64,000 nucleotides of DNA from RPQJ01 sp963706535 (GTDB lineage: Bacteria > Pseudomonadota > Gammaproteobacteria > Steroidobacterales > Steroidobacteraceae). This document shows, in pieces, positions 43,740 to 52,946 of the stretch. Position numbers and translations under genes: made by a program. Numbering within the stretch: the stretch's first letter is position 1; the number at the start of each line of letters is the position of its first letter. The stretch is taken from assembly GCA_963706535.1 (NCBI GenBank), contig CAVPMU010000005.1, positions 1 to 64,000 of the forward strand, in the 5' to 3' direction. The notes beneath the pieces were generated by a model that made no database searches, had not been told where the DNA came from, and was given only the letters and a program-made list of their open reading frames with translations.

Positions 43740-44645
43740 ATGAACTCCCCGTCCCTCACCCGCTACGCCTGGCTGTCGATCGCCGCGGCCATCGCCACCA
43801 TCGCGCTCAAGGGCTGGGCCTACCTGCTCACCGGCTCCGTGGGCCTGCTGTCCGACGCGCTCGAGTCCTTCGTCAACCTCGCCGGTGCGCTTATGGCGCT
43901 CGCCATGCTCACGGTCGCGGCGCGCCCGGCGGACGAGGACCACGCCTACGGCCACGGCAAGGCAGAGTACTTCTCGGCGGGCGTCGAGGGCGCAATGATC
44001 CTGATCGCGGCGCTCAGCATCGCGGTCGCCGCCGTCGACCGGCTGCTGGATCCGCGCCCGCTCGAGCAGGTGGGCCTGGGCCTCGCCGTGTCGGTCGTGG
44101 CGGCGGCACTCAATTTCGCCGTGGCGACGGTACTGATGCGCGCCGGTCGCACGCACCGCTCGGCCACGCTCGAGGCGGACGCCCATCACCTGATGACCGA
44201 CGTGTGGACCTCGGCCGGCGTCGTGGTCGGGGTGGGCGCCGTGGTCCTGACCGGCTGGCTGTGGCTCGATCCGCTGGTGGCGCTTGCGGTGGCCGCCAAC
44301 ATCGTCTGGACCGGTGCGCGCATCCTGCGCGGGTCGGTCGCGGGCCTGATGGATGCGGCGTTGCCACCCGAGGACGTGACGCTGCTCAAGCAGGTGCTGC
44401 AGCCGTACGTCGACCAGGGCATCGAGTACCACGCGCTGCGCACGCGGCAATCCGGCGCGCGCCGCTTCGTCTCGCTGCACGTGCTGGTGCCGCCGGAATG
44501 GACCGTGCAGCGCGGCCACGAGTTGCTCGAGCGCCTCGAGGCCGATGTGCGCCGCGCATTGCAGCCGGTCACGGTGTTCACGCACCTCGAGCCGCTCGGC
44601 GACCCGGCCGCGATGGCGGATCTCGACCTGCACCGCGACGACTAG
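43740..44645 (+). CDS. Cation diffusion facilitator (metal efflux)
   Basis: 301-residue CDF transporter exporting divalent metal (Zn, Co, Fe or Ni). The helix II site is in LLSDALESFVNLAGALMAL, followed by DEDHAYGHGKAEYFSAG, and the helix V site in EADAHHLMTDVWTSAGV (H-x3-D). The cytoplasmic domain has the ferredoxin-like C-terminal fold. LSDALESFVN differs from the zinc-type LSDSLH, so specificity is unclear. ATG 43740 chosen. Confidence 0.9.
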   Translation: MNSPSLTRYAWLSIAAAIATIALKGWAYLLTGSVGLLSDALESFVNLAGALMALAMLTVAARPADEDHAYGHGKAEYFSAGVEGAMILIAALSIAVAAVDRLLDPRPLEQVGLGLAVSVVAAALNFAVATVLMRAGRTHRSATLEADAHHLMTDVWTSAGVVVGVGAVVLTGWLWLDPLVALAVAANIVWTGARILRGSVAGLMDAALPPEDVTLLKQVLQPYVDQGIEYHALRTRQSGARRFVSLHVLVPPEWTVQRGHELLERLEADVRRALQPVTVFTHLEPLGDPAAMADLDLHRDD

Positions 44646-44757
44646 CTTCCTCGCGGGTGCCCGGACGCATAGTGGAATACCCTCATGGGTGATCCACGGG
44701 GCAGCGCACCTGCCTAGAATGGCGGTTGAAGTCGCGGCCACCGGGAGCGGGTTGGCG

Positions 44758-45294
44758 ATGCAGCGAAACGGATCAGCGGGACGGTCCATGTCGGGTGCGG
44801 GAGCAATCACCCTGCTCGCGGTACTGGCGGGCGTGCTGATCGGCGTCGGCGCATTCACCTTCCATTACGCCGAGGGCTTCTCCTACCTGAGCACCGATCC
44901 GAAGGCCTGCGTGAACTGCCACATCATGCGGCCGCAGTACGACAGCTGGCAGAAGAGCTCGCACCACGCGGTCGCCAAGTGCATCGACTGCCACCTGCCG
45001 CACGATTTCATCGGCAAGTACATCGCCAAGGGCGAGAACGGCTACCACCACTCCAGGGGGTTCACGTTCCAGGACTTCCACGAGCCGATCATGATCAAGC
45101 CGAAGAACGCGCGGATCCTGCAGGCGAACTGCCTCGCCTGCCACGGGGACCTGGTGCACGAGCTCATCGGCGGCGTCAACGGGGAGCCGGACGAGGTGCA
45201 GTGCGTGCACTGCCATTCCGGCGTGGGCCATGGCGAGACGACGGGACTCGGCGGTCCCGAGCGGGTGGACGAGATCGAGGGAAGTGAATCATGA
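44758..45294 (+). CDS. nrfH: Cytochrome c nitrite reductase, membrane subunit NrfH
   Basis: Tetrahaem quinol dehydrogenase of the NapC/NirT type. A single N-terminal helix (ITLLAVLAGVLIGVGAFTF) anchors it; four CxxCH sites follow: CVNCH, CIDCH, CLACH and CVHCH. CHIMRPQYDSWQKSSHH near the first haem fits NrfH quinol oxidation. It passes electrons from menaquinol or ubiquinol to NrfA, whose ATG overlaps its stop. Starts at 44719 or 44788 are also possible. Confidence 0.9.
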   Translation: MQRNGSAGRSMSGAGAITLLAVLAGVLIGVGAFTFHYAEGFSYLSTDPKACVNCHIMRPQYDSWQKSSHHAVAKCIDCHLPHDFIGKYIAKGENGYHHSRGFTFQDFHEPIMIKPKNARILQANCLACHGDLVHELIGGVNGEPDEVQCVHCHSGVGHGETTGLGGPERVDEIEGSES

Positions 45295-46748
45295 AGAAGT
45301 TGCAGAAAGGCTGGTCCCTTCCGGCGACCATCGGCATCGTGCTCGTCGTGGCGGCGATCACCGCCGCGGTCACCGCGCTGCTGATCAACATCAACGAGCG
45401 CAAGACCGAGGCGAAGACGCCGTTCGTGCGGCTCGTCGAGGTCACCGAGGACACGACCGACCCGTCGCAATGGGGCGTCAACTGGCCGAAGCAGTACGAT
45501 TCCTACCAGCGCACCGCGATCACCACGCGCACGCGCTTCGGCGGGCACGGCGGCAGCGAGGCGCTGCCCGACGAGAAGATCGAGCGCGACCCGTGGTTGA
45601 AGCGCATGTTCCTCGGCTACGCGTTCTCGATCGACTACCGCGACCGCCGCGGCCATGCCTACATGCTCGTGGACCAGGAGCAGACCGAGCGCCTCACCAA
45701 GCCGCAGTCGGGTTCCTGCCTGCACTGCCACGCCTCGCTCATGCCGCTCTATCGCGAGCTCGGCGGCGGCGACGCGATGAAGGGCTTCGAGGAGAGCTAC
45801 AAGTACTCCTACCAGGAGCTGAACGCGAAGCTGCACGAGTCGGGTCACGCCCACCCGGTCTCCTGCGTGGACTGCCACGACCCGAAGACCATGCAGCTGC
45901 GCGTCACGCGACCCGGATTCCTGAACGGCATCCAGGCGCTCGCCGCCTCCGACGCGCCCGTGCCGCACCTGCCGACCATCGAGCAGTGGCGCGCAGGCTC
46001 GCGCGAGAAGCCGTACGATCCGAACGTCGACGGCTCGCGCACCGAGATGCGCTCCTACGTCTGCGGCCAGTGCCACGTCGAGTACTACTGCTCGACCAAG
46101 ATGCCGCTGACCTTCCCGTGGGGGAAGGGCCTGCGCGCATCCGACACGGAGAAGTTCTGGAACGAGACGAAGTTCCCGGACGGCGAGCAGTTCTTCGACT
46201 ACAAGCACGCCGAGAGCGGCGCGAAGGTCCTGAAGGCGCAGCATCCCGAGTTCGAGCTGTGGAGCCAGGGCGTGCACGCGCGGAGCGGCGTCGGCTGCGC
46301 CGACTGCCACATGCCCTACATGCGCGACGGCGCGTCCAAGGTCTCCGACCACTGGGTGCGCAGCCCGCTGCTGAACGTGAACCGTGCCTGCCAGACCTGC
46401 CACCACTTCTCCGAGGAGGAGATCCTGGCGCGCGTCGACGTGATCCAGACGCGCAACTTCGAGTTGCTGCAGCGTGGCGGGACGGCGATCGTGGCGCTGC
46501 TCGACGCGGTGCAGGCGGCGAAGGCGGCCGGTGCGACCGAGGAGCAGCTGGCGCCGGCGCTCGAGCTGCAGCGCAAGGCGCAGTGGCGGCTCGACTTCAT
46601 CGCGGCCGAGAACTCCATGGGCTTCCACGCGCCACAGGAGGCGGCGATGGTGCTCGGCGAGGCGGTGGACTACGCGCGCCAGGGCGAGCTTGCGGCGCTC
46701 AACTGGGCGAAGCCGGCCGCCGCGAAGGTGGCGGCTGTCCAGCCGTAA
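45291..46748 (+). CDS. nrfA: Ammonia-forming cytochrome c nitrite reductase NrfA
   Basis: 485-residue periplasmic pentahaem enzyme reducing nitrite to ammonia. Five sites: CLHCH (residue 143), CVDCH (190), CGQCH (258), CADCH (340) and CQTCH (369). The first, normally CxxCK in NrfA, is CxxCH here, giving a His-ligated active-site haem. YVCGQCHVEYYCSTK carries the Ca/active-site segment and YRELGGGDAMKGFEES-like regions match. The N-terminus is an uncleaved signal-anchor. It is translationally coupled to nrfH. Confidence 0.92.
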   Translation: MKKLQKGWSLPATIGIVLVVAAITAAVTALLININERKTEAKTPFVRLVEVTEDTTDPSQWGVNWPKQYDSYQRTAITTRTRFGGHGGSEALPDEKIERDPWLKRMFLGYAFSIDYRDRRGHAYMLVDQEQTERLTKPQSGSCLHCHASLMPLYRELGGGDAMKGFEESYKYSYQELNAKLHESGHAHPVSCVDCHDPKTMQLRVTRPGFLNGIQALAASDAPVPHLPTIEQWRAGSREKPYDPNVDGSRTEMRSYVCGQCHVEYYCSTKMPLTFPWGKGLRASDTEKFWNETKFPDGEQFFDYKHAESGAKVLKAQHPEFELWSQGVHARSGVGCADCHMPYMRDGASKVSDHWVRSPLLNVNRACQTCHHFSEEEILARVDVIQTRNFELLQRGGTAIVALLDAVQAAKAAGATEEQLAPALELQRKAQWRLDFIAAENSMGFHAPQEAAMVLGEAVDYARQGELAALNWAKPAAAKVAAVQP

Positions 46749-46779
46749 CCGCGCGCGAAGGTGAAATGACGAGGGCCTG

Positions 46780-47131
46780 CAGGCTCGCTGCCTGCGGGCC
46801 CGCTTGATTTGCGGCGATCCCGAAGTTCGTCACGTACGCTGCACCGTCCGCGCCGATCGCCACCCCGCCTGGATAGAACAGCTGGCCATGGACCGCCGTC
46901 TGCGCGCCGCCGGCATCGACGCGGATCAGCGCAGGTGCGCCCTCGGCCCGAGGCCCGTGCTGGCACTCGCGTTGGCGCCGGTCGGGTCGATCCAGGTAAC
47001 GGCGCCGGACTCACCGTAACAGGCGTTCTGCCCGTCGCCGGGCAGCGTGCGGTTGACGTTCCCGCCGCTGCCTGCAGGGTGGCCGATGCACCCAGGAGCG
47101 CCATTGCAAGGAATCTCCACCTGACAGTCAT
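46780..47131 (-). pseudogene. ScyD/ScyE-family protein relic
   Basis: A signal peptide (MTVRWRFLAMALLGASATLQ) starts at 47131. In the next frame comes CYGESGAVTWIDPTGANASA, then in the third frame ALIRVDAGGAQTAVHGQLFY and PGGVAIGADGAAYVTNFGI. These match pieces of the ScyD/ScyE beta-propeller family, which is normally around 350 residues; here only about 110 remain over three frames. I regard it as decayed. It fills most of the 520-base gap between nrfA and the dehalogenase. Confidence 0.6.
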
Positions 47132-47268
47132 TGCACGATCCTCCGCTTTCTCGTAGGGGCTTCGTTGCCCCGGGGCTGTTGTGGCATTGGCGTCCTGCCG
47201 AATGCGTGCGTCCCGAGAGCTAGTGCTAGGCTACCGCCCCGTCAACGCACGCCCGGAGTTCCCGTCGC

Positions 47269-48180
47269 ATGTCCTCACCGCTCGAAGCGCTGCGCACGCC
47301 CGACGCGCGGTTCGCCAACCTGCCTGGGTACGATTTTGCACCGCACTACATCGAGGGGCTCGCCGGCTACGCGGGCCTGCGCGTCCATTACCTGGATGAG
47401 AACCCGGCCCCCCGCAGCGGACGCACGGTGTTGTGCCTGCACGGCCAGCCGACGTGGTGCTATCTCTACCGCAAGATGATCCCGGTCTTCGCCGCGGCGG
47501 GGCATCGCGTGGTCGCGCCGGATTTCCTCGGTTTCGGCCGCTCCGACAAACCGGTGGACGACGCGGTCTACACCTTCGGCTTCCACCGCGGGATGCTGCT
47601 CCGGTTCATCGAGGCGCTGGCCCTCGAGCGCGTCACGCTGGTCGTGCAGGACTGGGGCGGATTGCTCGGCCTCACGCTGCCGATGGAATTCCCCGGGCGC
47701 ATCGACCGGCTGGTCGTGATGAACACGGGACTCGGCATCGGCCGGTCGCCGGGGCCGGGCTTCGACGCCTGGAAGGCTTTCGTCGCCACGAAACCCGACT
47801 TCGACATCGCGGCGCTGATGAAACGCTCGGTGCCCGGGCTGTCGGACGAGGAGGCGGCCGCGTACGACGCGCCGTTCCCGGATGCGCGCTACCGGGCCGG
47901 CGTGCGGCGCTTCCCGGCGCTGGTGCCGGTGGAGCCGGGCATGGAGGGCGTGGCGGAGTCGCAGCGGGCCGCCGAGTTTTTCCGCGAGCGCTGGAGCGGC
48001 CAGTCCTTCATGGCGATCGGCCTGCAGGATCCGGTGCTGGGGGCGCCGGTGATGCACGCGCTCTCCCGGGTCATCCGCGGGTGTCCGGCCCCGGTCGAGC
48101 TGCCGCACGCGGGGCACTTCACCCAGGAACACGGTGCGGGGATCGCGCGGCAGGCGCTTGCGACTTTCGGCGATACATGA
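47269..48180 (+). CDS. Haloalkane dehalogenase-like alpha/beta hydrolase
   Basis: 303-residue cytosolic hydrolase. LCLHGQPTWCYLYRKMI contains the HGxPT oxyanion block with the halide-binding Trp, VVQDWGGLLGL the nucleophile Asp (DWGG), and LPHAGHFTQE the catalytic His. The DxG nucleophile with Trp after it is the hallmark of haloalkane dehalogenases such as DhlA/DhmA. A fluoroacetate dehalogenase or related hydrolase is possible. No dehalogenation pathway genes adjoin. Confidence 0.85.
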   Translation: MSSPLEALRTPDARFANLPGYDFAPHYIEGLAGYAGLRVHYLDENPAPRSGRTVLCLHGQPTWCYLYRKMIPVFAAAGHRVVAPDFLGFGRSDKPVDDAVYTFGFHRGMLLRFIEALALERVTLVVQDWGGLLGLTLPMEFPGRIDRLVVMNTGLGIGRSPGPGFDAWKAFVATKPDFDIAALMKRSVPGLSDEEAAAYDAPFPDARYRAGVRRFPALVPVEPGMEGVAESQRAAEFFRERWSGQSFMAIGLQDPVLGAPVMHALSRVIRGCPAPVELPHAGHFTQEHGAGIARQALATFGDT

Positions 48181-48237
48181 CGCGCAATGCCCGTGGCGTC
48201 GGGCATGATTGCAGTACTGATCAGGGAGGACGGTCGG

Positions 48238-49077
48238 ATGAAACACCGCGAGCTGCAGCTGCCGGGCTGCCAGGAGACCAGGCTCTACGGCCAGGGCTGG
48301 CTGCCGGAGCGTGAAGCGCGCGCGCTGGTCGTCGTGTCGCACGGACTCGGCGAGCACGGCGGGCGTTACCGCGAGCTCGCCGCCGCGCTGGTGCCGACCG
48401 GGGGATTCGCCGTTTACGCGCAGGATCACCGCGGGCACGGACGCTCCGAGGGGAGCCGGGCAAACATCGGCCAATTCGACTATCTCGTCTCGGACCTCGG
48501 CGCCTTCGTCGGCCGTGCCCAGCGCGAGCATCCCGGTGCACCGGTATTCCTGCTCGGACACAGCATGGGTGGCCTGGTCGCGCTCGCCTGCGCGCTCAAG
48601 TACCGCGACGTGCTGCGCGGGCTGGTGTTGTCGGCGCCGGCGCTCGCCACCGGGGAGGCCGTTTCATCGCTCAGGCTCGCGATGGTTCGCCTGCTGTCGA
48701 AAGTGTCGCCGAACACCGGCGTCATGAGCATCGCCGCGTCCGCCGTCAGTCGCGACCCCGCCGTGGTACAGGCCTACGAGCAGGACCCGCTGGTGCACCA
48801 TGGCCAGGTTCCGGCGCGAACCGCGGCCGAGCTGTTGAAGGCGATGGCGGCGTTATCGGCGCGTGTCGCCGAGTTGCGCATCCCCGTCCTGGTGCAGCAC
48901 GGCACGGCCGACACGCTGGTGCCGCTGGCCGCCTGCCACCCGATCTACCAGCACCTCGGCAACTCGAAGACGCGCACCCTCGACATCTACGAGGGGCTCT
49001 ACCACGAGGTCTACCACGAGCCCGGGCGCGATCGCGTGATCGCCAACCTCGAGAAGTGGCTCGCCTCGCACCGTTGA
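48238..49077 (+). CDS. Monoacylglycerol lipase-like alpha/beta hydrolase
   Basis: 279-residue serine hydrolase. VVVSHGLGEHGGRYRELAAA, YAQDHRGHGRSEG and the nucleophile elbow LLGHSMGGLVAL place it in the lysophospholipase/monoacylglycerol lipase group (PldB-like). The Asp in GTADTLVP and the His in YHEVYHEP complete the triad. ATG 48238 follows AGGGAGGACGG; an upstream ATG at 48187 lacks such a site. It follows the dehalogenase by 57 bases on the same strand. Confidence 0.88.
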   Translation: MKHRELQLPGCQETRLYGQGWLPEREARALVVVSHGLGEHGGRYRELAAALVPTGGFAVYAQDHRGHGRSEGSRANIGQFDYLVSDLGAFVGRAQREHPGAPVFLLGHSMGGLVALACALKYRDVLRGLVLSAPALATGEAVSSLRLAMVRLLSKVSPNTGVMSIAASAVSRDPAVVQAYEQDPLVHHGQVPARTAAELLKAMAALSARVAELRIPVLVQHGTADTLVPLAACHPIYQHLGNSKTRTLDIYEGLYHEVYHEPGRDRVIANLEKWLASHR

Positions 49078-49087
49078 TCGAGTCCGC

Positions 49088-50038
49088 CTATCCGGCGCCG
49101 ATGGCTTCGACCTTGCGGGCGCCCTCGTCGAGCAGGTAGTCGCGAAACGCCGTCGCCGCAGGGGGCAGCCAGCGGCCGGAGTGGTGCACGACGTACCAGG
49201 TGCGCATGATCGGCGTGTGGTCAACGTTGAGCTTCACCAGCGCGCCGGTCCTGAGCTCCAGGAACAGCGTGTGCATCGAGGTGAGGCTGATGCCGAGCTG
49301 CGACATCACCGCGTGCTTGGCCATCTCGTTGCCGCTCACGGTGAGGCGTTCGCGCGGCGTGATGCGGTGCATGGCGAGGAAGCCGTCGAGCATCGCCCGC
49401 GTCCCCGAGCCAGACTCGCGCTGCACGATGCACTCGTGGCGCAGCTCGATCGGCGCGATGCCGCGTTCGTGCGCGAGGGGATGCCCCGGCCACGCGATGA
49501 TGACGTGCGGATTGCTCGCGAACGGCTCGCGCGTCAGCACGTCCGCGCCCGCCGCCATGCCGTCCGATGCGGACTCCGGACCGCGACCCATCAGCGCGAG
49601 GTCGACCTCGCCGTCGAGCACCAGTCGCGTGAGTTCGTCGCGTGAGGAGACGACCATGTGCACGGCGATGCCGGGCGAGCGCCGGCGGAACTCCGCCAGC
49701 AACGGCGGCAGGATGTGGGTGGCGGTGGCGAGGATGCCGAGGTGCAGCGTGCCGTCGTCGCGATTGCGCAACGCGTCCATTTCCTTCGTGAGCACCCCGA
49801 GGCGCGTGAGGACGTCGTTTGCGGCGGCCAGCACCCGCTCGCCGGCGGCGGTGAGCCGTAGTCGGCGCCCGATCCGGTCGAAGGCCGGCACCCCCAGTGC
49901 CTTCTCAAGCTGTTGAATCTGCTGGGTAATCGCAGGGCCCGTCAGGTAGAGCTGTGCACCGGCGCGAGCCATCGTGCCGCAGTCGGCCACGGCCTTGAGG
50001 ACCTCCAGCTGGCGCAGGCTCAGGTGTCGCGGAGCCAT
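49088..50038 (-). CDS. cbbR: LysR-family regulator of the Calvin operon, CbbR
   Basis: 316-residue LysR protein: helix-turn-helix MARAGAQLYLTGPAITQQIQ near residue 21, then the inducer-binding domain (LHLGILATATHILPPLLAEF). ITQQIQQLEKALGVPAFDRI is close to known CbbR sequences. It is divergent from cbbL, the classic arrangement, and should activate the operon in response to RuBP, NADPH or similar metabolites. A palindromic operator lies between the genes. Confidence 0.92.
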   Translation of the reverse strand: MAPRHLSLRQLEVLKAVADCGTMARAGAQLYLTGPAITQQIQQLEKALGVPAFDRIGRRLRLTAAGERVLAAANDVLTRLGVLTKEMDALRNRDDGTLHLGILATATHILPPLLAEFRRRSPGIAVHMVVSSRDELTRLVLDGEVDLALMGRGPESASDGMAAGADVLTREPFASNPHVIIAWPGHPLAHERGIAPIELRHECIVQRESGSGTRAMLDGFLAMHRITPRERLTVSGNEMAKHAVMSQLGISLTSMHTLFLELRTGALVKLNVDHTPIMRTWYVVHHSGRWLPPAATAFRDYLLDEGARKVEAIGAG

Positions 50039-50040
50039 AA

Positions 50041-50059
50041 CTAATACTTAGTGTATTAG
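50041..50059. promoter_or_regulatory. CbbR operator palindrome
   Basis: CTAATAC-TTAGT-GTATTAG has perfect seven-base arms and contains T-N11-A spacing typical of LysR sites. It lies right at the cbbR start, about 85 bases before cbbL. A partial second site, CTAAGTATC at 50070, follows. CbbR normally binds two such sites (recognition and activation) in this location. Confidence 0.65.
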
Positions 50060-50142
50060 CAAGAAAGACTAAGTATCAATTAATCAATGTGGGATCTACA
50101 TTTGATCCATGCCGCGTCTGCCGCGGCCACGAGGGCGGTTAC

Positions 50143-51630
50143 ATGTCAAAGACGGCCACACATGCCGGTGCAGAGCCCGGCCAGCGCATCGCGGGCAACA
50201 CGTCCGCCCGCTACAAGGCGGGGGTGCTCAAGTACAAGGAGATGGGTTACTGGGTCCCGGGCTACGAGCCCAAGGACACGGACCTGATCGCCGTCTTCCG
50301 CATCACGCCGCAGGAAGGCGTGGACCCCGAGGAAGCCGCCGCCGCGGTCGCGGGCGAATCCTCGACCGCGACCTGGACCGTGGTGTGGACCGACCGCCTC
50401 ACCGCCTGCGAGAACTACCGCGCCAAGGCCTACGAGGTGCAGCCGGTGCCCGGCCTCGAGGGCCAGTACTTCGCCTGGATCGCCTATGAACTCGATCTCT
50501 TCGAGGAAGGCTCGATCGCGAACCTCACCGCCTCGATCATCGGCAACGTGTTCAGCTTCAAGCCGCTCAAGGCGGCGCGCCTCGAGGACATGCGTTTTCC
50601 CGTCGCCTACGTAAAGACCTTCAAGGGTCCGCCCACCGGCATCGTCGTCGAGCGCGAGCGACTCGACAAGTACGGCCGTCCGCTGCTCGGCGCCACCATC
50701 AAGCCCAAGCTCGGACTCTCGGGCAAGAACTACGGCCGCGTCGTCTACGAGGCGCTGCTCGGCGGCCTCGACTTCACCAAGGACGACGAGAACATCAACT
50801 CGCAGCCGTTCATGCACTGGCGCGACCGCTTCCTGTTCTGCATGGAGGCCGTGCAGAAGGCACAGGCCGCGAGCGGCGAAGTCAAGGGCCACTACCTCAA
50901 CATCACCGCGGGCACGATGGAGGAACTCTACAAGCGCGCCGAGTTCGCCCGTGACCTCGGCTCCTGCATCATCATGGTGGACCTGGTCATCGGCTGGACC
51001 GCCATCCAGTCCATCTCGAACTGGGCCCGCGAAAACGACATGATCCTGCACATGCACCGCGCGGGACACGGCACCTACACGCGCCAGAAGCACCACGGCG
51101 TCTCCTTCCGCGTCATCGCCAAGTGGCTCAGGCTCGCGGGCGTCGATCACCTGCACGCGGGCACCGCGGTGGGCAAGCTCGAGGGCGACCCGCTCACCGT
51201 GCAGGGCTACTACAACGTCTGCCGCGATGCCTACACGAAGCAGGACCTGACGCGCGGCCTGTTCTTCGACCAGGACTGGGCGGGCCTGCGCAAGGTGATG
51301 CCCGTCGCGTCCGGAGGCATCCACGCCGGCCAGATGCACCAGCTGCTCGACCTCTTTGGCGACGACGTGGTGCTGCAGTTCGGCGGCGGCACCATCGGCC
51401 ACCCGATGGGCATCCGCGCCGGCGCCACGGCGAACCGCGTCGCGCTCGAGGCCATGGTGCTCGCGCGCAACGAGGGTCGCGACATCGCGACCGAGGGTCC
51501 GCAGATCCTGGTCGACGCCGCGAAGACCTGCCGGCCGCTGGAGGCCGCGCTCGCGACCTGGAAGGACGTCACGTTCAACTACGCTTCGACCGACACCTCG
51601 GACTTCGTGCCGACGGCGAGCGTTGCCTGA
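50143..51630 (+). CDS. cbbL: RuBisCO large subunit, form I (red type)
   Basis: 495-residue large subunit that carboxylates ribulose-1,5-bisphosphate. GATIKPKLGLSGKNYGRVVY has the catalytic Lys, GGLDFTKDDENINSQPFMHW the carbamylated Lys (K in FTKDDE), HMHRAGHGTYTRQKHHGVSF, DHLHAGTAVGKLEGDP with loop-6 Lys, and LQFGGGTIGHPMGIRAGATA the phosphate site. Length and the ITPQEGVDPEEAAAAVAGES segment fit red-type (IC/ID) enzymes, as does the cbbX gene behind it. ATG 50143 chosen. Confidence 0.97.
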   Translation: MSKTATHAGAEPGQRIAGNTSARYKAGVLKYKEMGYWVPGYEPKDTDLIAVFRITPQEGVDPEEAAAAVAGESSTATWTVVWTDRLTACENYRAKAYEVQPVPGLEGQYFAWIAYELDLFEEGSIANLTASIIGNVFSFKPLKAARLEDMRFPVAYVKTFKGPPTGIVVERERLDKYGRPLLGATIKPKLGLSGKNYGRVVYEALLGGLDFTKDDENINSQPFMHWRDRFLFCMEAVQKAQAASGEVKGHYLNITAGTMEELYKRAEFARDLGSCIIMVDLVIGWTAIQSISNWARENDMILHMHRAGHGTYTRQKHHGVSFRVIAKWLRLAGVDHLHAGTAVGKLEGDPLTVQGYYNVCRDAYTKQDLTRGLFFDQDWAGLRKVMPVASGGIHAGQMHQLLDLFGDDVVLQFGGGTIGHPMGIRAGATANRVALEAMVLARNEGRDIATEGPQILVDAAKTCRPLEAALATWKDVTFNYASTDTSDFVPTASVA

Positions 51631-51640
51631 GGAACACGCC

Positions 51641-52027
51641 ATGCGCATCACACAAGGCACGTTTTCATACCTGCCTGACCTGACCGACGAGCAGATCTCC
51701 CGCCAGGTGGAGTACGCACTGGCACAGGGCTGGGCCGTCTCGATCGAGTACACCGACGACCCGCATCCCCGCAACACCTACTGGGAGATGTGGGGCATGC
51801 CGATGTTCGACCTGCGGGACGCCGTGGGCGTGGTGGGCGAGGTCCGCGAGTGCCGCAAGGCGCATCCGGAGGAGTACATCAAGCTGAACGCGTTCGACTC
51901 GACGCGCGGCTTCGAGACCATGCGCCTGTCGTTCATGGTGCACCGGCCGCAGCAGGAGGCGCGCTACCGACTGCGCCGCGAGGAAGGCGCCGGCCGGCTC
52001 GTGCGCTACACGCTCGAGCGGGCCTGA
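51641..52027 (+). CDS. cbbS: RuBisCO small subunit
   Basis: 128-residue small subunit. MRITQGTFSYLPDLTDEQIS begins it, with YWEMWGMPMFDL and YIKLNAFDS as conserved inner blocks. The C-terminal extension after FMVHRPQQ (about 20 residues, basic) is the hairpin typical of red-type small subunits. It follows cbbL by 10 bases, with AGGAAC at 51630 as ribosome binding site. Confidence 0.96.
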   Translation: MRITQGTFSYLPDLTDEQISRQVEYALAQGWAVSIEYTDDPHPRNTYWEMWGMPMFDLRDAVGVVGEVRECRKAHPEEYIKLNAFDSTRGFETMRLSFMVHRPQQEARYRLRREEGAGRLVRYTLERA

Positions 52028-52046
52028 CGCGGCCGCGGGGCAGGCC

Positions 52047-52946
52047 ATGACCGAGTCCATCGACCTCAAGGCGCTGCTCGCCGAGTCCGGCGTCGCGAGC
52101 GTGCTCGACGAGCTCGAGCGCGATCTCGTCGGGCTCGTGCCGGTCAAGACCCGCATCCGCGAAATCGCCTCGCTGCTGGTGGTGGACAAGGCGCGCGCCG
52201 CGCTCGGCGTGGCGGGGGCGAAACCCTCGCTGCACATGTGCTTCACCGGCAACCCGGGCACCGGGAAGACCACGGTGGCCATGCGCATGGCCACCATCCT
52301 GCACCGCCTCGGCCACGTCCGTAAGGGCCACCTCGTCGCGGTGACGCGCGACGACCTCGTCGGACAGTACATCGGCCACACCGCGCCGAAGACCAAGGAA
52401 GTGCTGAAGCGCGCGATGGGCGGCGTGCTGTTCATCGACGAGGCGTATTACCTCTACCGGCCGGAGAACGAGCGCGACTACGGCCAGGAAGCCATCGAGA
52501 TCCTGATGCAGGTGATGGAGAACCAGCGCGAGGACCTCGTGGTGATCTTCGCCGGCTACAAGAGCCGCATGGACACGTTCTTCCAGAGCAACCCCGGACT
52601 GGGCTCGCGCGTCGCGCACCACATCGACTTCCCCGACTACACGGTCGGGGAACTCGAGGAGGTCGCCGAGCGCATGGTGGCCGGGCTCGGGCTCGGCCTG
52701 TCCGCGCCGGCGCGCGATGCACTGGCCGAGTACCTGCAGCTGCGCCGCGCGCAGCCGAACTTCGCCAACGCCCGCTCGCTGCGCAACGCGCTAGACCGCG
52801 CGCGCCTGCGCCAGGCGCGCCGGTTGCTCGAGACGGGGCGCGTCGATGCCGCGATGCTGATGACGCTCGAGGCCGACGACATCCGCGCGAGCCGCGTGTT
52901 CGACGCGTCGCGCGGCCACACCGAGGCCGAGGAGGCCGCATGCTGA
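52047..52946 (+). CDS. cbbX: Red-type RuBisCO activase CbbX
   Basis: 299-residue AAA+ ATPase that removes inhibitory sugar phosphates from red-type RuBisCO by pulling on the large-subunit tail. Walker A CFTGNPGTGKTTVAMRMA, the pore loop DLVGQYIGHTAPKTKE, Walker B GGVLFIDEAYYL, the arginine finger region GLGSRVAHHIDFPDY and the sensor NARSLRNALDRAR are present. Its stop overlaps the fbp start. Confidence 0.96.
   Translation: MTESIDLKALLAESGVASVLDELERDLVGLVPVKTRIREIASLLVVDKARAALGVAGAKPSLHMCFTGNPGTGKTTVAMRMATILHRLGHVRKGHLVAVTRDDLVGQYIGHTAPKTKEVLKRAMGGVLFIDEAYYLYRPENERDYGQEAIEILMQVMENQREDLVVIFAGYKSRMDTFFQSNPGLGSRVAHHIDFPDYTVGELEEVAERMVAGLGLGLSAPARDALAEYLQLRRAQPNFANARSLRNALDRARLRQARRLLETGRVDAAMLMTLEADDIRASRVFDASRGHTEAEEAAC

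Noticed and set aside
44646..44757. Possible terminator or riboswitch between the CDF gene and nrfH
   Set aside because: No stable hairpin with T-tract and no aptamer consensus could be seen.
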